DNA from: Pseudomonas sp. SJZ079
GTDB lineage: Bacteria > Pseudomonadota > Gammaproteobacteria > Pseudomonadales > Pseudomonadaceae
Direction of reading: 5' to 3'
DNA length: 64,000 bases
Assembly (NCBI RefSeq): GCF_007993865.1
Contig: NZ_VIUH01000012.1
Location: 52,414-116,413, forward strand
Shown: positions 46,052 through 54,995 of the stretch, piece after piece
Numbering within the stretch: position 1 is the stretch's first letter
How the letters are laid out: every line of letters starts with the position of its first letter
Translations under genes and position numbers: made by a program
Notes under the pieces: generated by a model
Seen by the model: the letters and a program-made list of their open reading frames with translations, nothing else
What the model was told of the DNA's origin: nothing
The model's database searches: none

Positions 46052-46072
46052 AGCCCACTTGTCGTGTGGGCT
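46052..46072. promoter_or_regulatory. Inverted repeat in the divergent spacer before the PruR-like gene
   Basis: AGCCCAC-N7-GTGGGCT lies in the 253-base spacer between the NIT-like gene (start 45877) and the AraC-family gene (start 46131). It is followed by GCTGTTTTGT, so it could be an operator or a weak terminator. Confidence 0.35.
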
Positions 46073-46130
46073 GCTGTTTTGTCCGACAACCGGTTAAAGT
46101 GCCAGCATTTAACCTAGGGTTGCCGAAGCA

Positions 46131-46883
46131 ATGTTCAAAGCCCGCCTGATTCGCCTGGATGACCAGGCCCACGAACACACCCATGACCACCACCAGTTGG
46201 TGCTGTCACTGGCGGGGCGTGCGGAGTTCGAGGTCAATGGGCGTGGTGGCGAGGTGTGCCGGATGCGCGCCTGTCTGGTGCCGGGCGATGCCGATCATCA
46301 GTTCGCCGGCATGGGCGACAATCGCATGCTGATTGTCGATCTGGACGAGCAGGGCACTTCGCGCGAAGACCTGGACCTGCTCACTCACCTGTTCGAGACG
46401 CCGCGTTACCCGCAGCTGGATGCCGATTTCCAGAATTTGCTGAATTACGCCGGCGCCGAGCTGGAGCGCTACGGCAGCGATCCAATGCTCGCGCGTTCGC
46501 TCGGTGGCGTCTTGCTGCGCGCGCTGCACTTGCGCCTGTTTGGTGAGCAGTCCAGCCGCAATCACGGGCCACTCGATCTGGAACGGCTGGATGCCTATAT
46601 CGGCGAACACCTGGTGCGGCGCATCAGCGTCGCCGAACTGGCCCAGGTGGCCTGCCTCAGCCCCAGCCATTTCCATGTGCAGTTCAAGGACAGCGTCGGC
46701 TTGACGCCCCATCAGTACCTGTTGAAAACCCGCCTCGATCGCGCCGCGCGGCTGCTGCGCGAGAGTGACCTGGCGTTGATCCGGATTGCCGAGGAGTGCG
46801 GCTTCTCCAGCCAGAGCGCGCTGACCACGGCCATGCGTCGCTACCTCGGGTTGACTCCCAAGCGTCTGCGTATCGCGCAATAG
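46131..46883 (+). CDS. pruR: AraC-family regulator, PruR-like
   Basis: A 250-residue regulator with a small N-terminal cupin (HEHTHDHHQLVLSLAGRAEF, CLVPGDADHQFAGMGDNRM; about residues 13-70) and a C-terminal double helix-turn-helix (ISVAELAQVACLSPSHFHVQ and IRIAEECGFSSQSALTTAMR). In P. aeruginosa the AraC gene next to asrA is PruR, activator of proline catabolism genes that lie beside it. Here putA/putP are not adjacent, so its target may be elsewhere or may have changed; the cupredoxin operon begins 192 bases downstream. The histidine-rich start could bind metal. Confidence 0.7.
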   Translation: MFKARLIRLDDQAHEHTHDHHQLVLSLAGRAEFEVNGRGGEVCRMRACLVPGDADHQFAGMGDNRMLIVDLDEQGTSREDLDLLTHLFETPRYPQLDADFQNLLNYAGAELERYGSDPMLARSLGGVLLRALHLRLFGEQSSRNHGPLDLERLDAYIGEHLVRRISVAELAQVACLSPSHFHVQFKDSVGLTPHQYLLKTRLDRAARLLRESDLALIRIAEECGFSSQSALTTAMRRYLGLTPKRLRIAQ

Positions 46884-46948
46884 CGCATCACGCGCCACCC
46901 TCTACCCGATCATGCCACGCTTGCGGCCAAGCGACTGAGCGGCTGCGT

Positions 46949-46968
46949 ATCACGGGCCAAAGCGTGAT
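46949..46968. promoter_or_regulatory. Inverted repeat upstream of the cupredoxin operon
   Basis: ATCACG-N8-CGTGAT, perfect 6-base arms, lies 107 bases before the cupredoxin start and 66 after the PruR-like stop. It is a plausible operator but too short to assign. Confidence 0.35.
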
Positions 46969-47075
46969 CTTCCATGCATAGCCAGCTAAGCTGAAGTCCA
47001 CTGCAGTACCAGGTTGCCAGGTCGGCATGTAATCCTTCTGAGTGTCGCGCTCTGCGCCGAGCACGAGAGAGCCGC

Positions 47076-47768
47076 ATGACAAAGCATTTCCTCTACCCGC
47101 TACGCACCGTGCTGTTCGGCTGTATCTGCGCCACCAGCCCGGCGCTGTGGGCCGCCAGCCTGCAAGCCGAGCTGGTCGATACTCAAGGCCAGCCGTTGGC
47201 CAATGCGGTACTGACGCTGCGTGGCCCTTTGGGGGCCGAAGCCGAGCCATCGAATGCACTGATGGACCAACAGGCTAAGCAGTTCGTGCCGAATGTGCTG
47301 GCGGTGCGCACGGGCACCTTGGTGCCCTTCCCGAATAGCGACAACATCCGCCACCACGTCTACTCCTTCTCCCCGGCCAAGCGTTTCGAGCTGCGCCTGT
47401 ATCAGGGCACGCCGAGCGAGCCGGTGCTGTTCGACACCCCGGGGGTGGTGGTACTCGGCTGCAATATCCACGACTGGATGATCGGCTACGTCTATGTCAC
47501 CGATGACCCCTGGTTCGCGGTGAGTGACGAGGCGGGCAAGATCAGCCTCGATCAGCTACCGGCAGGGCACTACGCGGTGAGTCTGTGGCATCCGCAGATT
47601 GCCGATATGTTGCCGCAAGCCGGTGCCGAGCTGGTGCTGGGTGAGCCCGGTGCGCAGCAGCGTTTCACCCTGGCCATGCAAGCTCCGAGCAATGTTGCGC
47701 CTGCCGCCGCGCCACCGAGCGCGTTCGCCGATGCCTTCAGGAAAGCCGCGCGTGATACTGCGCAGTAG
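47076..47768 (+). CDS. Periplasmic cupredoxin-domain protein (methylamine-utilisation-like)
   Basis: A 230-residue secreted protein with signal peptide cleavage near PALWAASLQ. The plastocyanin-like fold carries a complete type 1 copper ligand set: His93/His94 in IRHHVYSFS, and Cys129, His132 and Met135 in VVLGCNIHDWMIGYVYV. The C-terminal part has a carboxypeptidase-regulatory-like beta segment (LDQLPAGHYAVSLWHPQIAD). Databases usually call such proteins 'methylamine utilisation', but no mau genes are here. It heads a compact operon; the next gene starts inside its 3' end. A periplasmic electron-transfer or copper-sensing partner for the downstream membrane protein is inferred. Confidence 0.82.
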   Translation: MTKHFLYPLRTVLFGCICATSPALWAASLQAELVDTQGQPLANAVLTLRGPLGAEAEPSNALMDQQAKQFVPNVLAVRTGTLVPFPNSDNIRHHVYSFSPAKRFELRLYQGTPSEPVLFDTPGVVVLGCNIHDWMIGYVYVTDDPWFAVSDEAGKISLDQLPAGHYAVSLWHPQIADMLPQAGAELVLGEPGAQQRFTLAMQAPSNVAPAAAPPSAFADAFRKAARDTAQ

Positions 47769-50097
47769 CTTTCAGGCGCGGATCGCCAGTGTCCTGATCC
47801 TGCTGCTGGCAGTCGTGGTCGGGGCGTTGTATTTCTCCGTACAAACCGCCACCAATGCCGCAGTGCGCAGTCAGGCCGGTGAGCAATTGGAGATTGGCAC
47901 CCGGGTATTCGAGCAGCTGCTGGACGTGCGCGGGCGGCAGTTGCACGACGCCGTGCAGGTGCTGGCCGCCGACTTTGGCTTCAAGGCCGCGGTGGCCAGT
48001 GGCGATACCGCGACCATAGGTTCGGCCTTGGCTAACCACGGTGCACGAATCAATGCCGGTGTGGTGATGCTGCTGGGGCTCGATGACCGTCTTCAAGTGA
48101 GTACCGACAGCCGCATCACCGAACAGACCGCCGCGCGCTTGAGCACGCAGGTCAGGCAGCGTCAGCGCGAAGGTGTGCAGGTATTTCTGATGCCGATCGC
48201 CGACACCATCTACCTGTTGGTGGAGGCGACGGTCAGCGCGCCTTTGCCGATTGCCCGGGTGATGATGGGCTTTCAGGTCGATCAGACCTTTGCCCGCGAA
48301 CTACGCGAGCTGACCCATCTGGAGTTGACCCTGGTGGCCAGCCAGAACGACTTGCCGGCGATCTGGGTCAGCACCTTGCCGGCCTCGAACCAGCAGCAGT
48401 TGCAGCAAGGCATGAGCGCTGCTCCGCCCACGGGCAGCGGCATGCTGACGTTGGGCGAGCAGAGCTATCTCGGTCAGCGGCTGCTGCTGGCCAGCGGTGA
48501 GGGCTTCCAGGTTCAGGCACTCCTGCACAAGTCGTTGACGCAGGCGCAGCGAGCCTTCGCACCACTCTACGAGGATATTCTGTTGATCGCCCTGGCTGCG
48601 CTGCTGGCTTCGCTGGGCGGTGCGCTGCTGTTGGCGCGCAATGTGTCCCAGCCAGTGCGGCTGCTGGCCAAGGTCGCCGAGCGGGTCGGGCAGGGTGATT
48701 ATCAGGTGCCACTGGAACTCAAGCGCAGCGACGAACTGGGTCGTCTGGCCACGGCGTTCAACGCCATGCAGCAGGGCATCGCCGAGCGTGAGCGGCAGCT
48801 GGCCCACAATGCCCTGCATGACCCGCTGACCGGGCTGCCCAATCGCACCCTGGCCCTGGAGCGGCTGGGCAGCGCGATTACCGCCGAGCGGCCGATGGCT
48901 GTGTTGTATCTGGGTGTCGGCAACATGCGTGCGGTGAATGAAAGCTGTGGTTCCGGCGGTGGCGATCTGGCCTTGCAGCAACTGAGCAGGCGCTTGCAGG
49001 CAACCTTGCGTCCCGGTGACAGTCTGGCGCGTCTGGTGGCGGACGAATTCCTCCTGCTGCTGGAAAATACCGACACTGACAGTGCGGTCGCAATGGCCGA
49101 CAAACTCCAGCAATTGCTGATCAAGCCGGTGTCTATCGGTACTTTGGATATTGCCCTGGACTGTCGTATCGGTATTGCGGCCTATCCGGCCGATGGTATG
49201 ACCCCTGAAGACCTGCTGCGGCGTGCCAGCATCGCCATGCAGGACGCGGCGCAATTGCCTGGCCGTTTGCAGGTCTATCAACAAGGGCGGGATACTGCCC
49301 AGCAGAGACAGATCAGCCTGATTCGCGATCTGCCGCGGGCGCCGGCGCAGGGTGAGTTGCTCCTGCATTACCAGCCGAAGCTGGACATTCGCACCGGCAC
49401 CGTTCGCCAGGCTGAAGCCCTGTTGCGCTGGCAACACCCGCAGCTGGGCATGGTCTCGCCCGGCGAGTTCATCCCCTTGGCCGAGCGCACCGGCAGCATC
49501 CAGCTACTGACCAGTTGGGTGATCGAAGAAGTCATGCGTCAGTTGCGCGAGTGGAATAGCCGTGGCCTGCGGGTACAGGTATCGCTGAACATTTCCACGG
49601 AAGACTTGCTCGATCCCGAGTTGCCGGTACGCGTCGGTCTCTTGTTGACCAAGTACCAGGTGCCGGCCGAGCAACTGATCTTCGAGATCACCGAAAGCGG
49701 GGTGATGCTCAACCCCGAAGTAGCCTTGCAGGTGCTGCACAGTCTGCGCGACTGTGGCATCAGCCTGTCGGTAGACGATTTCGGCACCGGCTACTCCTCC
49801 TTGACCCAGCTCAAACGCATGCCGGTGCAGGAGTTGAAGATCGACCAATCCTTTATTCGTGACCTGGACGACGCCAGCGAAGACGCGGTGATCGTCCGCT
49901 CGACCATCGAAATGAGCCACAGCCTTGGCCTCAAGGTGGTCGCCGAGGGTGTCGAGTACGAGCGCAGTCTGCGACTGCTTGAGCGCTGGCAGTGCGATAC
50001 GGCCCAGGGTTACCTGATCAGTCGACCGTTGCCAGCCAAGGCCTTCGAGGCCTGGCTCGCGCAGCCACTGACCCTCCCTGTGTCCTTGGTGCACTGA
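47752..50097 (+). CDS. Membrane GGDEF/EAL protein, degenerate GGDEF, intact EAL
   Basis: A 781-residue c-di-GMP protein. Helix 1 is at about residues 12-30 (ASVLILLLAVVVGALYFSV), a large periplasmic sensor domain at about 31-275, helix 2 at about 277-297 and a HAMP linker to about 350. The GGDEF domain (HDPLTGLPNRTLALERL) has VADEF at 429-433 in place of GGDEF. The EAL domain has EALLRW at 555-560, NIS, ITESG, DDFGTGYSSL and KIDQSFIRDL. It is therefore predicted to be a phosphodiesterase, with the GGDEF domain at most regulatory. Start GTG 47752 (AGGAAA site) overlaps the cupredoxin gene by 17 bases. The sensor domain is likely to read the state of the periplasmic partners encoded around it. 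Confidence 0.88.
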   Translation: MILRSSFQARIASVLILLLAVVVGALYFSVQTATNAAVRSQAGEQLEIGTRVFEQLLDVRGRQLHDAVQVLAADFGFKAAVASGDTATIGSALANHGARINAGVVMLLGLDDRLQVSTDSRITEQTAARLSTQVRQRQREGVQVFLMPIADTIYLLVEATVSAPLPIARVMMGFQVDQTFARELRELTHLELTLVASQNDLPAIWVSTLPASNQQQLQQGMSAAPPTGSGMLTLGEQSYLGQRLLLASGEGFQVQALLHKSLTQAQRAFAPLYEDILLIALAALLASLGGALLLARNVSQPVRLLAKVAERVGQGDYQVPLELKRSDELGRLATAFNAMQQGIAERERQLAHNALHDPLTGLPNRTLALERLGSAITAERPMAVLYLGVGNMRAVNESCGSGGGDLALQQLSRRLQATLRPGDSLARLVADEFLLLLENTDTDSAVAMADKLQQLLIKPVSIGTLDIALDCRIGIAAYPADGMTPEDLLRRASIAMQDAAQLPGRLQVYQQGRDTAQQRQISLIRDLPRAPAQGELLLHYQPKLDIRTGTVRQAEALLRWQHPQLGMVSPGEFIPLAERTGSIQLLTSWVIEEVMRQLREWNSRGLRVQVSLNISTEDLLDPELPVRVGLLLTKYQVPAEQLIFEITESGVMLNPEVALQVLHSLRDCGISLSVDDFGTGYSSLTQLKRMPVQELKIDQSFIRDLDDASEDAVIVRSTIEMSHSLGLKVVAEGVEYERSLRLLERWQCDTAQGYLISRPLPAKAFEAWLAQPLTLPVSLVH

Positions 50098-50101
50098 GCC
50101 T

Positions 50102-50962
50102 ATGGGTTTTCCGCAACTGTTCGCTGTCGCGCTGTTCAGCCTGTTGGCCGGTCTGGCCTCTGCCGACCAGGGCCGTTTGTTGGCAAGCGGAGGGGCGACC
50201 AGCCTCGAAGGTACGGCCGGCGGTGGCATCACCCCCTGGGCGGTATTGGCCGGTTATGGCGAACGTGGCGAGTGGGGCGGTGACGTGTTCGCGACCCGCG
50301 TCGAAACCGCCGATTACCGCCTGGATGTCGCCGGGCTGGCGGCCTCCTTCGATAATCGCGTGGAGTTGTCCTATGCCCGCCAGCGCTTCGATCTGGGCAC
50401 TCTGGCGCACCACCTGAGCCTGCCGGAAAACAGCCTGAGTCAGGACGTGTTCGGGGTGAAAGTTCGCTTGCTCGGTGACCTGATCTACGACCGGTTGCCA
50501 CAAGTGTCACTCGGCATTCAGCACAAAAGGCAGAAGGATTTTCTCATCCCCAGCCTGGTCGGTGCCACGCGCAGTGAAGACACTGAGGGCTACCTCAGCG
50601 CCAGTCGGCTGATCCTTGGGGGCGCTTTCGGCTACAACCTGTTGCTCAACGGCGGTCTACGTTACAGCCGGGCCAACGAGCTGGGCCTGCTGGGCTTCGG
50701 CGGCGATCGTCGCGACACGCGCTCGCTGCTCAAGGAAGGCTCGGTCGCCGTGCTGTTCGACCGCGACTGGGCGGTGGGTGTGGAGTACCGCGAGAAACCG
50801 GATAACCTCAGCTTCGCCGGGGAAAGCGACTGGGCCGATCTGTTCGTCGGTTATTTCCCCAATAAGCACCTGGCCTTGGTGCTGGCTTACGCGCGTCTCG
50901 GCGACATTGCCACGCTGGATAATCAGAATGGGCTTTATCTGTCCGTACAAGGGAGCTTCTAA
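50102..50962 (+). CDS. DUF3034 outer-membrane beta-barrel-like protein
   Basis: A 286-residue exported protein with signal peptide cleavage near GLASADQGR. Alternating strand patterns, a glycine-rich start GGATSLEGTAGGGITPWAVL and a C-terminal NGLYLSVQGSF ending in Phe, typical of outer-membrane barrels, fit the DUF3034 family. No activity is known. It begins 4 bases after the GGDEF/EAL stop and is followed after 2 bases by the globin, so it belongs to the same transcript. A channel or anchor for the periplasmic components is a guess. Confidence 0.75.
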   Translation: MGFPQLFAVALFSLLAGLASADQGRLLASGGATSLEGTAGGGITPWAVLAGYGERGEWGGDVFATRVETADYRLDVAGLAASFDNRVELSYARQRFDLGTLAHHLSLPENSLSQDVFGVKVRLLGDLIYDRLPQVSLGIQHKRQKDFLIPSLVGATRSEDTEGYLSASRLILGGAFGYNLLLNGGLRYSRANELGLLGFGGDRRDTRSLLKEGSVAVLFDRDWAVGVEYREKPDNLSFAGESDWADLFVGYFPNKHLALVLAYARLGDIATLDNQNGLYLSVQGSF

Positions 50963-50964
50963 GC

Positions 50965-51396
50965 ATGCGCATTCTGCTGCGCGTCTCGGTTCTGGCCGTG
51001 CTTCTCGGCGTGGCTGCCTGCGCCCGGCAGCCGGCGCATGACGCTAGCCTGTACCGCGACTTGGGCGAGCAGCCGGGCATCACCCGCATCGTCGAAGGCA
51101 TGCTGCTGAATATCGCCAGTGACCGGCGCATCGTCCGCCATTTCGAGGACATCGATATCGTCCGTCTGCGCGACAAGCTGGTGGAGCAGATCTGCGTCGA
51201 AGCCGGCGGCCCCTGTACCTACACCGGCGACAGCATGGAGGAGAGCCACAAGGGCCAGCGACTGACCCCCAGCGACTTCAATGCGCTGGTGGAGAACCTG
51301 CAAGACGCCATGGACCAGCAGGGCATCGCGGTGACGGCGCAGAACCGTTTGCTGGCGCGCCTGGCGCCGATGCGTGAACAGGTGATCGATCGCTAG
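50965..51396 (+). CDS. Lipoprotein group 1 truncated haemoglobin
   Basis: A 143-residue protein with a lipoprotein signal (LLGVAAC, Cys19) joined to a 2-on-2 globin. Seen are YRDLGEQPGITRIVEGML (helices A/B), DRRIVRHFEDIDIVRLRDKL (C/E), GGPCTYTGDSMEESHKGQ with the proximal His95, and a C-terminal helix pair. Group 1 truncated haemoglobins bind oxygen and NO; a membrane-tethered periplasmic form suggests gas sensing or detoxification in the envelope. It is the last gene of the cupredoxin unit. Confidence 0.85.
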   Translation: MRILLRVSVLAVLLGVAACARQPAHDASLYRDLGEQPGITRIVEGMLLNIASDRRIVRHFEDIDIVRLRDKLVEQICVEAGGPCTYTGDSMEESHKGQRLTPSDFNALVENLQDAMDQQGIAVTAQNRLLARLAPMREQVIDR

Positions 51397-51457
51397 GTCA
51401 CCCCTGTCGCTGTCACTCCTGGGGTCTGATTCTGCGTGTGCCGGTGTCCGTAATTGC

Positions 51458-52156
51458 TCAGGCAAGGCTCAGGCGCAAGCCGTGCAGTCTCTCGTCGATG
51501 ATCGGTGTGAGCAGGGCGAAGCATTCGCCTGGCCCTAGGCGTACCTTGGCAGCGCCGATCAGTTCGCGGTCGAGGCGGCCGAGCACCTCACGCACTGGGT
51601 TCTCGCATGAGCCAGTCGCCAGGCGTTGGCAGAGGTAGCGCATCTGAATCTGCAACTCCAGCGGACAGCGCTCATGATTGGCCGCGCGCACCGCCAAGCC
51701 GCGCAGTCGGGCCAGGTCTTCCAGGCCCCGGCACGCCTCACCGAGGCCCGCGGTGATCTGCGCATTGCGTTCGCCGAGACGCAACTCGAGCAGGTGCACG
51801 ACCTCGAGCAACTGTTCGATCAGTCGGCAGTGGCCATTGAAGTCTCCGGCGGCCGCGCGCAACGTCGGCCAGCTACTGTCTATTTCCGGCAGGCGCAACT
51901 CGCTGGCCGGCCAGCGCCGCCACAGGTCGTCCAGCAGCTGGGCGATGGTGGCGCGCTGACGGCGAGTCGGCTCATCGTTCTGGCTACCCAGGCCGCGGTG
52001 CTTCTGCAGGTTTTGCAGCAACTCCAGGGCCAGTTGCAGGGCGTGGTTATCCCGGCGGTCGAGGCGCGCGTGACGGCGGCGTACGGCGCAATGATGCAAC
52101 AGGCTGCCGCTCAGCAGCAGGGCGGCGGCGAGGCCAGTGGCAAGCCAGATTTCCAT
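51458..52156 (-). CDS. Membrane-anchored helical protein with NIT-like motif, paralogue B
   Basis: A 232-residue paralogue of the protein at 45164-45877. It has one N-terminal helix (LATGLAAALLLSGSLLHHCA), LQKHRGLGSQ, FNGHCRLIEQLLEVVHLLEL, LARLRGLAVRAANHERCP and CFALLTPIIDERLHGLRLSL. It starts 3 bases after the stop of the chemoreceptor gene, so the two are co-translated. The NIT-like motif and this partner suggest that it supplies the sensing half of a split receptor. No nitrate-binding residue can be asserted from sequence alone. Confidence 0.75.
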   Translation of the reverse strand: MEIWLATGLAAALLLSGSLLHHCAVRRRHARLDRRDNHALQLALELLQNLQKHRGLGSQNDEPTRRQRATIAQLLDDLWRRWPASELRLPEIDSSWPTLRAAAGDFNGHCRLIEQLLEVVHLLELRLGERNAQITAGLGEACRGLEDLARLRGLAVRAANHERCPLELQIQMRYLCQRLATGSCENPVREVLGRLDRELIGAAKVRLGPGECFALLTPIIDERLHGLRLSLA

Positions 52157-52159
52157 GAG

Positions 52160-53245
52160 TCACCTCTCGTTGGCTGTGGTCAGTCGGGTCAGGTACAGGG
52201 TCAGGCTGTGCAGTTCGTGGGTCTGCTCGCGTTGCTCCGCGACGGTCTGTCCCATGCATTGCAGTTGTTCGTGCAGTGACTGGCTGGCTTGACCGTGTTC
52301 GTCCAGGGCCTGCTGCAGGCAGTGCATGTCGCCGAGGCTCTGCTGGCTCTGTTGCGCCAGTTGCTGCAGATCAGCCGCCAGCGCCTCGCTCTGGTGAGCG
52401 CCGTGCTCCAGCAGTTGCCGGTGCTCCTCGACCTCGTGGTGCAGGCTCTGCGCCGACTGGGCAATGTCGCCCACCACGCCGGTGATGCGTTGGGCGGCCT
52501 GATCGCTGGCCAGGGATAGCTGCCGTACTTCATCGGCAACCACCGCAAAGCCGCGGCCCTGTTCGCCGGCGCGGGCTGCTTCGATGGAGGCATTCAAGGC
52601 CAGTAGTTGGGTCTGCTTGGCCAGCCCCTGGATGCCCTGCAAGGCGGTTTCCACGGCCAGGGTGTGGCTCAGCAGTTGGTTCACCGCTTCGGCGGTACGG
52701 CCCAGGCTGCTGCGGATCCCCGCCATGGCGTTGCCCACTGATTGGGCATCCTGCTGGCCGGCCTCACTCTTCTGGTGCGCCAGTTGAAACGCACTCATCG
52801 CCTGCTGACCGAGGTGTTGGATCTGTCCCAGGGTGAGGCCGATCTCCTCGCTGGCCTGGGCGATAGTGGCCACCTGTCGGCCTTGCGCGTCGCTGCGTTG
52901 CTCCGTAGTTGCGGCCATTTCGGCCAGCGCCTGGCCGGCGAACAGTACTTCGCTGCGCAGTCGCTCGGCGTTGCGCCGTTCCTGGCTGCTGCTGAGAATC
53001 AGGCTGTGCAGTTCCGGCTGACTGTCGCCGCAGAGCTGTTGCAGGCCTCGCAGCAGGCGTTGTAACTGCTGGCGTTGGCGCTGCTGTTGCCACAGGTACA
53101 GCAGTGACCCGCTGAACAGCGTGAGCAGTGCCGGCCAGGTCTGGCCGCTCAAGGCCAGCGGGATGCCTATCAACCAGCAGCTGGATATCAGCCAGAAACG
53201 GGCATCCGGTCGTCCGCCAGTCGTTGCGGTCAAAGAGGATTCCAT
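52160..53245 (-). CDS. Methyl-accepting chemotaxis-type protein without a ligand domain
   Basis: A 361-residue chemoreceptor. Two helices (about residues 17-52: [35 protein letters not shown]) are separated by almost no loop, so there is no periplasmic sensor domain. A cytoplasmic coiled coil follows with the conserved hairpin tip [18 protein letters not shown] and [10 protein letters not shown] at about residues 222-250. No CheR-docking pentapeptide is seen at the C-terminus (TTANER). Input would have to come from another protein, and the adjacent NIT-like gene 3 bases downstream is the natural candidate. Confidence 0.88.
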   Translation of the reverse strand: MESSLTATTGGRPDARFWLISSCWLIGIPLALSGQTWPALLTLFSGSLLYLWQQQRQRQQLQRLLRGLQQLCGDSQPELHSLILSSSQERRNAERLRSEVLFAGQALAEMAATTEQRSDAQGRQVATIAQASEEIGLTLGQIQHLGQQAMSAFQLAHQKSEAGQQDAQSVGNAMAGIRSSLGRTAEAVNQLLSHTLAVETALQGIQGLAKQTQLLALNASIEAARAGEQGRGFAVVADEVRQLSLASDQAAQRITGVVGDIAQSAQSLHHEVEEHRQLLEHGAHQSEALAADLQQLAQQSQQSLGDMHCLQQALDEHGQASQSLHEQLQCMGQTVAEQREQTHELHSLTLYLTRLTTANER

Positions 53246-53457
53246 CGGCTATTCCTTACGCAAGGGCGAACATTTGCCTGGGACGCTGCAAGATATTGGC
53301 CACCGCCATCGAAGTTCGCCTGTGCGTTTCACCCAGGGCGCGAAGTCACGGTTGAAAATACCCTCGCGCAGACCGGGCAGGCGTGCCCTTCGCCACTCAG
53401 GCGCTAGACTGAAACAATGAAAACGGCATTTCCCCGTGCGCCAGGTGGAGGTGCGGC

Positions 53458-54432
53458 ATGGATATCCGTGACGGTTTTATCGGCAGCATCGGCAACACCC
53501 CGTTGATCCGCCTCGAGCGGCTCAGTCGTGAGACAGGTTGCGAGATTCTCGGCAAGGCCGAGTTCCTCAATCCAGGTGGCTCGGTGAAGGATCGCGCCGC
53601 CTTGTCCATCGTGCTCGACGCCGAGCGGCGTGGCGTACTGCGTCCCGGCGGCACCGTGGTCGAGGGCACGGCCGGCAATACCGGCATCGGCCTCGCGCAT
53701 ATCTGCGCCAGCCGCGGTTACCGCTGCATCATCGTGATTCCCGACAACCAATCGCTGGAGAAACTGGAGCTGCTGCGCGCACTCGGCGCCGAGGTGCGCC
53801 CGGTACCGCCGAAACCCTACCGGGACCCGGACAACTATCAGAAGATCGCCGGCCGCCTGGCTCGCGAACTGCCGGGTGCGATCTGGGCCAACCAGTTCGA
53901 TAACCTGGCCAACCGCCAGGCCCACTACAGCAGCACCGGGCCGGAGATCTGGCACGACACCCAGGGGCAGGTGGACGCCTTCGTCTGTGCCACGGGCACC
54001 GGCGGCACCCTGGCCGGCGTCGCGCGCTACCTCAAGGAGCGTAACCCCAAGGTCCGTATCGTCCTCGCCGACCCCATGGGCAGTGCGCTCTATCACTGGG
54101 TGCTGAGCGGAGAGTTGCAGGCTGAGGGCAGCTCCATCACCGAAGGCATAGGTACCACGCGGATAACCGCCAATCTGGAGGGTACGCCGATCGACAGTGC
54201 GGTGCAGGTCGATGACCCGAGCTGCGTGAACATGGTCTATCGCCTGTTGCGCGAGGAGGGCTTGTTCCTCGGTGGCTCCTCCGGCATCAACCTGGTTGCC
54301 GCCGTGCGGGTGGCGCGCGAACTGGGGCCCGGACATAGGGTAGTGACCCTGCTGTGTGACCGTGGCGGACTGTACATGCGCCGCTTGTTCAACCCGACGT
54401 GGCTGAGTGAGCATGGCCTGGCGCCCGCTTAG
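53458..54432 (+). CDS. Cysteine synthase family PLP enzyme
   Basis: A 324-residue fold-type II PLP enzyme. The PLP lysine is Lys44 in NPGGSVKDRAA, the substrate loop is EGTAGNTGIGLAH, the phosphate loop GTGGTLAGVARYL, and GGSSGINLVAA lies near the C-terminus. It would make cysteine from O-acetylserine and sulfide. It is distinct from the usual CysK (different N-terminus MDIRDGFIGSIGNTPLIRL) and from CysM, so a specialised role or substrate is possible; cystathionine beta-synthase-like activity is an alternative. It is monocistronic. Confidence 0.85.
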   Translation: MDIRDGFIGSIGNTPLIRLERLSRETGCEILGKAEFLNPGGSVKDRAALSIVLDAERRGVLRPGGTVVEGTAGNTGIGLAHICASRGYRCIIVIPDNQSLEKLELLRALGAEVRPVPPKPYRDPDNYQKIAGRLARELPGAIWANQFDNLANRQAHYSSTGPEIWHDTQGQVDAFVCATGTGGTLAGVARYLKERNPKVRIVLADPMGSALYHWVLSGELQAEGSSITEGIGTTRITANLEGTPIDSAVQVDDPSCVNMVYRLLREEGLFLGGSSGINLVAAVRVARELGPGHRVVTLLCDRGGLYMRRLFNPTWLSEHGLAPA

Positions 54433-54995
54433 TGCTGCCACTGTTTATCCCAATCAGCGCCGGCAATAAGCGTGGCCGCAGCTGGGATTGCCCAGGCTAT
54501 CGCGCAGAGGCGCGTCGGTACGCCGCAGCGTTGCTGCGAGTTCATGCTTCAGTTGCCTTGGTCGCTCGGGATGAGCGCAGGCAGGGCCAGAGGCATTGGC
54601 CGCTGCGCGAACTTCTGTTCGTTGTCAGCGGGGCTCTGTTTGCGGCGAGTACTGAGGGCATTCAGAGGGGGGTGACAACTGCACAAATATCCGTACTCGA
54701 ATGCTCCCTGCGTTTTTACCCAGCCTGGATCGGCAGCAAGCCTGTTAATATTGGCATGCGGCAACCGAAAGCAGTTCAGCCCTAAAGTCAGGCGGCTCTT
54801 TCATAAGCTTGTCGAATCTACTAAGTTGTCATGAAATTTTGCTATATAAGCGCCCGAGTCCAACACCCAAGTGCAGCGCTCACCCCCTCACGAACTCTTG
54901 CATCTTGACGCAACGTATCGCTTTGCCGCGGTCCCTGTTGTCACATGTGGTTTTTTGTCGTTACAGCCCTGTGCCCCAATGTCCAGAGAGGCGAA
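54433..54995. promoter_or_regulatory. Spacer before the ugd cluster
   Basis: A 563-base spacer. The first ~350 bases are GC-rich with only spurious short frames. From about 54790 it becomes AT-rich (TTGTCATGAAATTTTGCTAT near 54826-54845, then ATAAG), the likely promoter zone of the ugd cluster, although I cannot align a standard -35/-10 pair with 16-18 spacing. A GAGAGGCGAA site precedes the ugd start. Confidence 0.4.

Noticed and set aside
54432..54785. Open frame of 117 codons after the cysteine-synthase-like gene
   Set aside because: No ribosome-binding site, no family resemblance and non-typical codon use; treated as spacer.
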